A stretch of DNA of 53,464 nt from Bacillota bacterium. GTDB taxonomy: Bacteria > Bacillota > Clostridia > Lachnospirales > Lachnospiraceae. The stretch lies in assembly GCA_023415595.1 (NCBI GenBank), contig JAEZJW010000134.1, positions 1-53,464 on the forward strand, written 5' to 3'. A model generated the notes under the pieces. The model was not told the origin of the DNA. It saw nothing but the letters and a program-made list of their open reading frames with translations, and did no database searches. The position numbers and the translations under genes are program-made. Position 1 is the first letter of the stretch. Every line of letters begins with the position of its first letter. Shown here piece by piece: positions 45,608 to 53,464 of this stretch.

Positions 45608-45810
45608 TTTTACCAAAACTCAGGTACCTAGCCTCCCCAGTTTTATCTGATATTAACAACGAAAATTGATTTATCTATTGTATTTCCGACATATTAATGA
45701 TAAAATTGATAATAATTCGACATTTATGCCAGCATATAGCAAAAGTGCGAATTAATTGTATGCAGCCGGGTCTTTTGACTATCATTATGTAAATCGGGGG
45801 AGGAATTTTC

Positions 45811-47958
45811 ATGTCGGAGCAAGAAGCAAAAAAGGGAACGAAACGGAATAGTACCAGATTTATCATCCTTACTATTACCTTAGCTATACTTGCGTTTTTG
45901 GTTTTTTTGTTTATATTTTATTTGATTATACTAAAAGATAGAAATCCTGTCTTTTCCATTGGGTTAACGCTGGTGGTCCTGTCATTGGGAGCTCTCTTAT
46001 TACTTCAGTTGCGTTTCTTTAAAGCGATTAATTTGGTAGACCATAATGCGATTTTATTATCACAGGGTAAACTTAATATCAGTGATATCATGGCCGATAA
46101 AACAAAAGGACTCGAGACTCTTACCATTGCTTTCAATGACATGAAAAGAAACCTGCTGAGCTTTATTGAATCTACGAAGAGCAATGTTATCATTCTTTCC
46201 GATGCAGTTGATAAGGTAACGAAGAGCCTTGATATGAGCTTCAAAGGGAATGAGCATATCGCATCGAACATGTCCGCGGTAGCCGAAAAAGCGCAGGAAC
46301 AGTTAAAGATCGTAAAGGATACCCTGGAAAGGATCCAGGAGGTAAGCGAAAGAACGAACAGCATCACCAACAGCCTGGCTAATATTGAGGGTTTTGTCGA
46401 GAATACTGTGAAAATATCGGAAGAAGGCTCAGAGCATCTGGATAAATACAACGAGCAGATGGATGTTATCTCCACGAATTTATCAGATACAGCCTCCTTT
46501 ATTGAAAATCTAAGTACCAATTTAAAAGAAATTGACCAGGTTAACAGCCTGATTATTAACATTACCGAACAGCTGAAGCTGCTTTCCCTGAATTCCTCCG
46601 TAGAGGCTGCAAGAGCCGGCGAAGCAGGCAGAGGCTTCGTAGTCGTAGCACAGGAAATGAACAAGCTCTCCGCTTTGACCAGGGACAGCATCGGTCAGAT
46701 CAATAAGCTCTTAACCAATATATTAAGCAGTAATGAGAAGGTCGGAGACAGTATTAATAACTGTATGACAAGCTTTAACAGCAGTAAGGAAATCTTCGGT
46801 TCTGTGAAGGAGTCCTTCTATACCATCAATAAGAATGCGAATATCCTGAACGAGGATATGAAGAAGGTTTATGAGGAATCCAGACTGATTGATGAGAATA
46901 CCAAGGGTATCAACGAAAAAGGTTTAATCCTCCATGATGCCTCTAATGAAATCTCCTCCATCACCCAGGATGTCGCAGCGGTTACTGAGGAAGAGCTTGC
47001 AGAGAATGAGGAAATCAATAATCAGGCCTTGTCCCTTCAGAATATGCTATCAGGTATCGAGAAGTTATTAAAGCGCTTTAGGACCTCTATCTCTCCCGTG
47101 AGTCAGATCAGCCCGAAGAGAATAAGAATTGCGATGTTAAGCCCTCTGGATCATCCGTTCTGGCACGGCGTCAGACAGGGTGCGTTATACGCACAGAATT
47201 AATTAAAAGCGAAGAATGCAGATATAGAATATTTCGGTTTTGAAAGGGATGACCAAAGATTTGACCAAATCTTCAAAGAAAAGGTAGAGGCCGGTTATGA
47301 TGGTGTCATTGTACCGGGTTTTGCCGCCGGACTCGACGAGTGTGTTCCTATCGCCGAAAAGAATAATGTTCATCTTATGGCCTTCAACTGTGATTTCAGA
47401 GAGGGTATCAAACGTCTTTCCTACTTCGGACCCGATGTCCATGCTTCCGGACTTATGGCCGGTGAGCTGGTCGCAAAGGCAACGGACGGAGAAGGCGAAT
47501 ATGCCATTATTACCGGTGATTTGAAAACCAACATCAATAAAATACGCCGTGACGCAGTACTTGAAGCATTGCGCAGCAGGAAGAAGCTTAAGCTGGTTGC
47601 GGAGGACGAAGCCGATTTATCCGATGAGGCTGTTTATCAGCATACAAAAGATATTTTAACCACCTTCCCGAACCTTAAGGTTATTGTCATCGTGACCGGC
47701 GGTATCTCCGGAGCTGCCCATGCGATCAAGGACTTAGGTCATTTAGGCAAAACCAAAGTGATCTGCTTCGATTATGATAATGCCGTAATTGAATTGATTA
47801 AAGAAGGTTTGGTATATGCCGCAATGGGACAGGATCCCTTCGGACAGGGACATGATCCGATTATTGCTTTATACAATTATCTGGTTGCCGGAGAGGTACC
47901 GCCGAATATTTCCTACACCAGAACAGAAGTGGTTGATTTCCGCAGTGTAAACGAGTAA
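45811..47958 (+). pseudogene. Chemoreceptor fused to a periplasmic-binding-type sugar sensor, broken by an in-frame TAA
   Basis: One open frame of 716 codons is interrupted only at 47200-47202 (TAA, codon 464). Before it: two membrane helices (about 19-42 and 48-67) with almost no outside loop, then a long coiled coil with the chemoreceptor tip LLSLNSSVEAARAGEAGRGF, then IRIAMLSPLDHPFWHGVRQG, the first strand and helix of a family-1 sugar-binding domain. The same domain continues in frame after the stop (LKAKNADIEYFGFERDD ... GQDPFGQGHDP) to 47958. The sensor would sit in the cytoplasm, as in LacI regulators, an unusual order for a chemoreceptor. A GAA or CAA to TAA change, or a base error, explains the break. 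GGGGGAGG precedes ATG 45811. Confidence 0.88.
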
Positions 47959-47972
47959 GAAGTGATATGGTT

Positions 47973-48004
47973 AAGGGGTGGAATTAATATTTCCACCCCT
48001 TTTT
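47973..48004 (+). terminator. Terminator of the chemoreceptor/sugar-sensor gene
   Basis: AAGGGGTGGAA (47973-47983) pairs with TTCCACCCCTT (47991-48001), followed by TTT. A strong 11-bp stem. Its presence supports the view that the whole 45811-47958 region is one transcription unit. Confidence 0.9.
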
Positions 48005-48074
48005 ATATATGCTTCACAAAATTTCTGCGAAGCTGATAAATCCGCCTATCATTAACTATGAGGTGGGAGGTTAG

Positions 48075-49241
48075 TTAGAAATCCACGTTTCTTTTGATTA
48101 CTTCAAAACACATCCGCCCATTATGATAAGGACATTTCCATAATCCTGCTATTTCCTTCGGATAGGGCTTGCCGTAACGGTCCACCTCAAAGAGCCATTC
48201 GGAGCCGGGTCTCTTATCCAGAATATATGCTTTGATAAACTCCCAGGTATTGCAGGCAGCATATTTAAATTTAATACCACCCGTTTTCTGAAATCCATTC
48301 AGGAAGCCGACAATCGCTTCTGCCTGGACCCACCACACCTTTCCGGTATCCAGCTCTCCCTTGCTGCATTCCTTATACAGAGACGTTCCGTCATAGGCGA
48401 TCTCTAAGATCCGGGCAGTCAGGTTCTTCGTGATGGTCGAGATCTTCACTCTGTAGACCTCATTAGCCAGCAGGTCACAGCCCCGGTCCAACAGCCATGC
48501 TGCCTCTATATCATGCCCGTAGGAATTCAGATCGCTTATGGAATTCATCTCCTTATCAAAGCAGACCTCCAATCTTCTTTTCTTCGGATTGTACACCTTC
48601 GTTGCAAAGAGATCTAAAATCAGCTTCATCTTCTCTGCAATCAGCTCATTCCCGTCCACCCGGAACAGCTCGGTGTAAGCTTCAAAAACATGCAGAAGGG
48701 TGTGCAGAGTCCTGCTTGCCATAACACCGTTCTCCGGCAGCTTTTCGTTGGAAATGGGATGGAAGCTGCGGTCAAAGGCCTCCAGATAACCGATTGTATC
48801 ACGGCAACTGTGCTCCACCAGCTCCACTAACTCGTAGGCCAGTTTTAGCGCCTCCTCATTGCCCGAAACTCCGTAGTAGGAAGCTAATCCATAGATCGCA
48901 AACGACTGACATAAGGTGTGTTTCGTATCATCCATGGGCTTTCCGTCATAGGTGACGGACCAGTAAATCCCGCCGTACTCCTTATCATAAAAAGCCTTCC
49001 TTAAAAATTCATAAGCATGGTCCGCAGACCTAAGACAGTCTAAATCTGTTGTAACCGCATAGGCATTGGAGAAAAACCACAGAATCCTGCTATTGAGGAT
49101 TCCGCCCTTTGCTGCATTCTTATTCAGCTTCAGATGGTAATCCATCTCACCGTAATAGCCACCGTAGCTGTTATCCTTCATTCCCTTCCAAAAAGGGATG
49201 AGGTCCTGTACCAGGTGTCGTCTGATCTCTGCTTCCCGCAA
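48075..49241 (-). CDS. AGE-family epimerase, probable cellobiose 2-epimerase
   Basis: 388 residues, (alpha/alpha)6-barrel of the N-acylglucosamine 2-epimerase superfamily. Catalytic His candidates are in LNSYGHDIEAAWLLDRG and WKCPYHNGRMC; GGILNSRILWFFSNAY and GKVWWVQAEA are typical of cellobiose 2-epimerases, which turn cellobiose or mannobiose units at the reducing end (Glc to Man). The start is TTG 49241 with GGAGGTGG 7 bases upstream; no ATG fits. It lies 21 bp after manA, so an operon for mannose-type sugars is likely: the epimerised disaccharide and mannose-6-phosphate steps complement each other. Confidence 0.88.
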   Translation of the reverse strand: MREAEIRRHLVQDLIPFWKGMKDNSYGGYYGEMDYHLKLNKNAAKGGILNSRILWFFSNAYAVTTDLDCLRSADHAYEFLRKAFYDKEYGGIYWSVTYDGKPMDDTKHTLCQSFAIYGLASYYGVSGNEEALKLAYELVELVEHSCRDTIGYLEAFDRSFHPISNEKLPENGVMASRTLHTLLHVFEAYTELFRVDGNELIAEKMKLILDLFATKVYNPKKRRLEVCFDKEMNSISDLNSYGHDIEAAWLLDRGCDLLANEVYRVKISTITKNLTARILEIAYDGTSLYKECSKGELDTGKVWWVQAEAIVGFLNGFQKTGGIKFKYAACNTWEFIKAYILDKRPGSEWLFEVDRYGKPYPKEIAGLWKCPYHNGRMCFEVIKRNVDF

Positions 49242-49262
49242 TGTAAAACCACCTCCCCGCCA

Positions 49263-50207
49263 TCATATGGTCATGGTAACATAGGACTCTATCAGCTCCA
49301 TATAACCCTCAAGAAGATAGGTGCCGTATCCTGCAGGCAGAATAAAATGGTCCCCTTTTCTGATCGGGTAGCCGTCAATGGTTCCCTCTCCGGAGATCAC
49401 ACTCATATTCAGAAAGCTATGTATCTGCCCGAATTCCTGTTTCCCAAGAAGGGTAAGCCTGTCCACTGTATAATAGCTGCATCGGATCAATTCTTCCACT
49501 TTACAGTCCCCATAATCCGTAATTCTTCCGTTCACCTGCGGATCCACATGGGGACAGCGGATGACCTCGATGCTCTTCGCAAGATGAAGCTGTCTTGGCT
49601 TCCCATGGTCAAGCCGGTCATAATCATAAAGCCGATAAGTAATATCACTGGTTTGCTGGGTTTCTAATAGCATCGTACCTGCCTTGATCGCATGTACTGT
49701 CCCGGGCTCAATCTGCAGAAAATCCTCTTTTCTGATTGACTTCAGACGGATTAATTCACTCCACCGCTCCTCGTCTATCATCTGCTTCAGCTCTTCCCGG
49801 TCCTTCGCATTATGGCCGAGGACAAGAGCCCCGTTCTCCGGGCAGTCAAGGATATACCAGCATTCGGTCTTACCCAGGGCTCCCCCTTCCCTTTCTCTTG
49901 CATAGGCATCATCCGGATGCACCTGGATGCTTAGATCCTCCTTCGCATCAATGATCTTTACCAACAGAGGAAATACTTCGCCCGACAAATCTCCAAACAG
50001 TTCTCTTTCATTCCTCCATAGTGAGCTTAACGTCCTTCCCCGATAGACTCCGCTCCTGATCCTGCAGTCTCCGTTCGGATGGGCACTGATTGCCCAGCAT
50101 TCTCCCGTATGATCATCCGGTATGGTATATCCGAATTCCTTATGTAATCGGTCTCCGCCCCAGATCATTGATTTAAATACCGGTTCCAGAAACAAAATCT
50201 CCCTCAT
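49263..50207 (-). CDS. manA: Mannose-6-phosphate isomerase, class I
   Basis: 314 residues, cupin-fold zinc enzyme that converts mannose-6-phosphate to fructose-6-phosphate. Zinc ligands are in SIQVHPDD, LGKTECWY and PGTVHAI; ETQQTSDITYRLYDYDR is the active-site region of the short Bacillus-type enzymes. N-terminal LEPVFKSMIWGGDRL is typical. ATG 50207 has GGAGG 8 bases upstream; the GTG at 50216 overlaps the ribosome site. Confidence 0.93.
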   Translation of the reverse strand: MREILFLEPVFKSMIWGGDRLHKEFGYTIPDDHTGECWAISAHPNGDCRIRSGVYRGRTLSSLWRNERELFGDLSGEVFPLLVKIIDAKEDLSIQVHPDDAYAREREGGALGKTECWYILDCPENGALVLGHNAKDREELKQMIDEERWSELIRLKSIRKEDFLQIEPGTVHAIKAGTMLLETQQTSDITYRLYDYDRLDHGKPRQLHLAKSIEVIRCPHVDPQVNGRITDYGDCKVEELIRCSYYTVDRLTLLGKQEFGQIHSFLNMSVISGEGTIDGYPIRKGDHFILPAGYGTYLLEGYMELIESYVTMTI

Positions 50208-50286
50208 CCAAACCACCTCCGAACATCGTTAAAATAATAATTGTCCCGGAGTTATTATAGCAAATCTCTTAAACTTTTGAAAGGAT

Positions 50287-51816
50287 TTATTTACCAAATC
50301 CGCAGATCAGATCAATACAGATAACAAAGGATCCCCCCTCCTGCACCTTACATAGATAGGACAGGGTTCTGCACAATTCTCCGGTAGCAGTTGAAATGTA
50401 TTCGGAGGAGGAATACAGCTCTCCCGGATATTTTACCGCCTGCCTGAAATACTTCTTATCACCATGATAATCTCCGGGCAGGGCCGGCTTGAAATTCTCA
50501 TCCTGTTCTGTTATGATATCCGGGTTCATAATAGTTCGGGTAATTTGCTTTCCATCTTCTCCAATCACGTAAAAGCATTCCACATCCTTGCAGGCAACAA
50601 TCTCCTTCTCCAGAATCAGATTCATCTCCTCCGGAGAAATGACCCTCTTCAGCTGATCTGCCAAGTTTTCCATCAGAGACCTTGACTGGGCATTCCTCAT
50701 ATCCCGATTCCCAGCTTCTTCTGTCTGATCAGCCAGATGAAATCTCTTTAATACATTCCTTAACCTGGCAGACATTCCAGCTAGACTTAATGCATCACTG
50801 CTGTTCTCCTGAGCATAGGTTGCATAGCTTTGGGAGACTTCATAGATATTTGTTATGATGGAGCTCGTCAGCTTTATTTTCTGTGCCTGATCGGCACAGC
50901 TAACCGCAATATTTTCACATAGCCCTGCAAAGTCTTCAATTGAGGCTTGGATAGAAGCGAAGCTTTCCGCTGTCTTCGCCGCTACCTCGGCACTGGCCTT
51001 GGAACTGAGGATACTATTGTTGATCAGCTCTGTTGTCTGCCGGACAGCCAGCTCGCTTTTTGAGGCCAAGGCACCCACTTCCTCAGCCACAATGGAAAAG
51101 CCCCTTCCCTCTTCACCGGCTCTGGCAGCCTCAATGGCTGCATTCAGGGACAGAAGCTTCGTCTGCCTTGCCAGTCCGCTTAAGATCTCAACAATCGCAG
51201 AGATGTCCCTGGATGAATCCGTAACCTTTCGGATCGATGCCATCATATGGTCCATATATAGTCTTCCCGTCTCTGTTTCCTTCCTGATACCCGCAATATT
51301 TCTGGCTGCATCCTGAGCATCCGCAGCATTAGTATCCGTCTGACCTGCGATCTCACAAATCGTTCCTGTCAGCTTATGGATTAGTTCTGTTTGTCTAATG
51401 GAATCCTGAGCTATGACAGAGGATCCGTTTTCCACCCGGCTGGTCATATGATCTATCTCATGGGATAATTGACGGATCTCTTGAAACGATCGGTTCAGTG
51501 AATGCTTTATTTTATGAAGTGCATTCCTTACCGGAAGAAAATCCCCATGAAAATGGATATCCTCTGAAAAGTTAACAGCCATATTCCCCGCTGAGAGATG
51601 GGATAAAACATGGGAGATCTCATTTACATATCCGTTCAGGATCGAACTGATACCATTCATATCTTCTGCCAGTTCACCCAGCCTACTGAATTCTCCGGCA
51701 TCTATCCTGTGATCCAGATCTCCCTGAATCATCCTGCCAAGTATGCTTTTCATCTTCTGAACCTCCAGGATATAACCCTCATCTTCCTTATACTCCTGCA
51801 TCCTTCGTATTCTCAT
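50287..51816 (-). CDS. Soluble methyl-accepting chemotaxis-type receptor with C-terminal sensor
   Basis: 509 residues and no membrane helix. N-terminal coiled region with HAMP-like segments (about 25-130), then the signalling hairpin with tip LLSLNAAIEAARAGEEGRGF, followed by about 130 residues (from NLADQLKRVI to the end) with YVIGEDGKQITRTIMNP and DKKYFRQAVKYPGELYSSSE, which resembles the membrane-distal half of a Cache-type sensor. That order, sensor after signalling domain and cytoplasmic, is unusual. ATG 51816 has AAGGGAG 8 bases upstream. It signals to CheA/CheW; the ligand is unknown. Confidence 0.88.
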   Translation of the reverse strand: MRIRRMQEYKEDEGYILEVQKMKSILGRMIQGDLDHRIDAGEFSRLGELAEDMNGISSILNGYVNEISHVLSHLSAGNMAVNFSEDIHFHGDFLPVRNALHKIKHSLNRSFQEIRQLSHEIDHMTSRVENGSSVIAQDSIRQTELIHKLTGTICEIAGQTDTNAADAQDAARNIAGIRKETETGRLYMDHMMASIRKVTDSSRDISAIVEILSGLARQTKLLSLNAAIEAARAGEEGRGFSIVAEEVGALASKSELAVRQTTELINNSILSSKASAEVAAKTAESFASIQASIEDFAGLCENIAVSCADQAQKIKLTSSIITNIYEVSQSYATYAQENSSDALSLAGMSARLRNVLKRFHLADQTEEAGNRDMRNAQSRSLMENLADQLKRVISPEEMNLILEKEIVACKDVECFYVIGEDGKQITRTIMNPDIITEQDENFKPALPGDYHGDKKYFRQAVKYPGELYSSSEYISTATGELCRTLSYLCKVQEGGSFVICIDLICGFGK

Positions 51817-51854
51817 ATTAACTGCTCCCTTCCTCAATCAGGTGATTTAAAAAC

Positions 51855-51887
51855 AAAAAAGCGACAGGTATGCCCTGTCGCTTTTTT
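51855..51887. terminator. Bidirectional terminator between namA-like gene and chemoreceptor
   Basis: AAAAAAGCGACAGG pairs with CCTGTCGCTTTTTT around a 5-base loop, so both strands end in a T-run. It ends the upstream reductase transcript (minus strand). Confidence 0.9.
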
Positions 51888-51959
51888 AATTCTGATTCGT
51901 TTTCTATAATATAAAGGAATCCTTCCGGTTTGTCAACCATAACCTGGCAGACTTTTTCA

Positions 51960-52976
51960 TTATTTTGCTCTCTGGTATTGAACCGGCCATTCAATCCCAT
52001 CTCCGAGCTCCTTCGCTGCTTGCAGCGGAAAATAAGGGTTCCGCAGCAGCTCTCTTCCGAAATAGATCAGGTCGGCCTGTTCACTCTTTAGAATTTTCTC
52101 CGCACTCTTCGCTGTGGTGATCAATCCCCCTGCGATGACCGGAATCCCTGTTACCCTACGGATCGTCTCCGCGAAGCCAACCTGATAGCCCGGGAAAGCT
52201 TTCATCGCGGTATTTACTACTCCACCGGAGCTGACATTTACCAGATCAATCCCTTCGCCCTTCAGGTCCTTAAGGATCTCTGCAATTATCTCAGCATGAT
52301 TGCCACCCTCTTCATAATCCTCCGCTGATACTCTTACGATCAGGGGTTTCTTCTCCGGCCATACGGTTCTTACCTGTCTGATTACCTCAGCCAGAAGACT
52401 GGACCTGTTCTTTACACTTCCCCCATACTCATCCGTTCTCAGATTCGTCAGCGGGGACAGGAATTCACTGATCAGATAACCATGGGCCGCATGTAGCTCA
52501 ATCGTGTCAAAGCCCGCCTGATCCGCCCTTCTTGCAGCATCCCGGAAGGAAGAAGCAATGCCTGGAAGCTCCCCCTTCTTCAGTTCCGTGGGTACGCGGT
52601 ATTTATCACTAAAAGCAATCGGACTGGGTGCAACAGGCTGCTCCAGTGTGACTTCGGATTTTCTTCCGGCATGGGCAAGCTGTACTCCCACCCTTGCACC
52701 ATATTTTCTGCACATACCGGCAAGCCTTGCCATGCCTTCTGTCTGCTGATCAGTCCATAAGCCTAGGTCGTGATCCGTAATTCTTCCCCTGCTCTCCACA
52801 CCGGTAGCTTCGATAAGAATCAGCCCGGCACCGCCCACAGCTCTGGTAGTATAATGGGTAAGATGCCAGTCATTTACCAGACCATCCTCCGCACTGTACA
52901 TACACATCGGAGGCATCACGATTCGGTTTTTTAATTTCATATCCTTTAACTGATATTCCGAAAATAATCTGCTCAT
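51960..52976 (-). CDS. namA: OYE-family NADPH dehydrogenase (NamA/YqjM-like enoate reductase)
   Basis: 338 residues, FMN TIM barrel of the Old Yellow Enzyme family, YqjM subgroup. MPPMCMYSAEDG carries the Cys that tunes FMN in YqjM; HAAHGYLISEFLSP carries the two His that bind the substrate carbonyl; LAHAGRKSE and GGLITTAKSAEKIL bind FMN. It reduces activated C=C bonds with NADPH, a detoxification role. ATG 52976 follows AAGGAG. Single-gene unit ended by the terminator at 51855-51887. Confidence 0.93.
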   Translation of the reverse strand: MSRLFSEYQLKDMKLKNRIVMPPMCMYSAEDGLVNDWHLTHYTTRAVGGAGLILIEATGVESRGRITDHDLGLWTDQQTEGMARLAGMCRKYGARVGVQLAHAGRKSEVTLEQPVAPSPIAFSDKYRVPTELKKGELPGIASSFRDAARRADQAGFDTIELHAAHGYLISEFLSPLTNLRTDEYGGSVKNRSSLLAEVIRQVRTVWPEKKPLIVRVSAEDYEEGGNHAEIIAEILKDLKGEGIDLVNVSSGGVVNTAMKAFPGYQVGFAETIRRVTGIPVIAGGLITTAKSAEKILKSEQADLIYFGRELLRNPYFPLQAAKELGDGIEWPVQYQRAK

Positions 52977-53043
52977 AAGTTTCTCCTTACTTTATGCTAT
53001 GTATTATCCTTCCGGATAAGTCCGCTCCAGGCCGGCCGAAGTT

Positions 53044-53464
53044 TTACATGATCACTCTTTCTTCCGACTCCAGCGTCTCTACCGTATGCTTCATGGACTC
53101 GTCGAATTCCCTTTCATTCGAATTTTTGAATATAATCAGATCATCACTGATCTCGGGATCATCCAGCGTAGTTGGTATATTAAAATTGCAGCCTGCTATG
53201 TATTCTTCCCAGTTTGCCAGCTTCCAGACATCCCTGTCCGAATTACGGTCCAGCATCCTCTGTCTGCATACCTCAACCGATGTTTCTACCCAGATGACAA
53301 CCAACACAGCATTTTTCATCTTCAGCTTACTCTTCAGTGAATTAATATAATTCATGTCTCTGATTTCCCTTGTAAACGGAGCATTGATCAGGACTGTATC
53401 GGCATAATCCAATGCTTCCAAGGCCAGGGCTACGATTGCTTCATACTCATAATCCCTGATATTT
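53044..53464 (-). CDS. Nucleotide-kinase-like protein, 5' end beyond the window
   Basis: The frame is open through the right edge, so the start and the expected Walker A region are missing. The visible 140 residues have the second half of a P-loop kinase fold: strand VLINAPF, then VLVVIWVETSVEVCRQRMLD, the pattern of small-molecule kinases in which the RxxxR-like lid (RQRMLDRNSDRD) closes on ATP. The C-terminus is acidic. The substrate is not assignable. A TTG at 53421 is inside the frame and is not the likely start. Confidence 0.65.
   Translation of the reverse strand, partial: NIRDYEYEAIVALALEALDYADTVLINAPFTREIRDMNYINSLKSKLKMKNAVLVVIWVETSVEVCRQRMLDRNSDRDVWKLANWEEYIAGCNFNIPTTLDDPEISDDLIIFKNSNEREFDESMKHTVETLESEERVIM

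Noticed and set aside
47200..47202. Recoded stop codon (selenocysteine or pyrrolysine)
   Set aside because: The codon is TAA, which neither system uses, and no insertion element is evident; nonsense mutation or base error is simpler.
51818..52000. 60-residue ORF overlapping the 3' end of the OYE-family gene
   Set aside because: It spans a strong terminator and overlaps the reductase 3' end and the chemoreceptor ribosome site, so it is not a plausible gene.

Overview
The window looks like chromosome from a spore-forming, plant-polysaccharide-degrading anaerobe of the Clostridia, most likely Lachnospiraceae. The evidence is a pyrophosphate-driven pump, a Na+-pump decarboxylase subunit pair, many intracellular glycoside hydrolases, a CUT1 sugar importer without its own ATPase, a Csp-type (spore germination) subtilase, and strong AGGAGG ribosome binding sites. 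The genus is inferred from gene content only.

Main result: a subtilase gene of the Csp type is split in two. Its 5' part lies at 35213-35815 (minus) and its 3' part at 7424-8568 (minus). The halves are separated by a 26,652-bp element with a large serine recombinase at one end. An 8-bp direct repeat (CACATGGG on the plus strand) sits at both junctions, at 8561-8568 and 35213-35220. Just inside each copy is an arm of a 17-bp inverted repeat with one mismatch. Removing one repeat copy plus the element joins the halves exactly in frame inside the HGTHVAG active-site motif and gives a 579-residue protease with a complete Asp/His/Ser triad. This is the architecture of skin-like elements that interrupt sporulation genes. 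The cargo here is not a prophage: it is a pentose-glycan catabolic cluster.

Element cargo (8.6-35.2 kb): recombinase with a possible small accessory ORF; a 79-bp palindrome; GH51 arabinofuranosidase; a YcxB-like membrane protein; an operon of two permeases and a binding lipoprotein, followed past a terminator by a GH120-like xylosidase, an SGNH esterase, two CE1-like esterases and a serine hydrolase; a second GH51; GH43 plus serine hydrolase; and GH127 plus two GH31 enzymes. Together these would import and take apart acetylated or feruloylated arabinoxylan (and possibly xyloglucan) oligosaccharides inside the cell. Two promoters in the element share one layout: a consensus -35/-10 with a LacI-type palindrome (core GTWAAACGWTTWAC) just downstream of the -10. 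No regulator gene is present in the element.

Left flank (0-8.5 kb): hppA membrane pyrophosphatase (minus), divergent from a Na+-transporting decarboxylase beta subunit and a small gamma-like subunit; an ABC-F ATPase whose leader has a consensus promoter, a 42-codon upstream ORF and a hairpin; an XRE regulator with a glycine-rich repeat tail; and the 3' half of the protease gene.

Right flank (35.2-53.5 kb): the 5' half of the protease gene; a divergent FtsH-like protease; GH2, GH3 and GH1 glycosidases; two paralogous small proteins; a cytochrome b5-domain protein; a rhodanese lipoprotein; a chemoreceptor/sugar-binding fusion broken by one in-frame TAA; cellobiose 2-epimerase-like and mannose-6-phosphate isomerase genes; a soluble chemoreceptor; an OYE-family NamA-like enoate reductase; and a kinase-like gene cut by the window edge.
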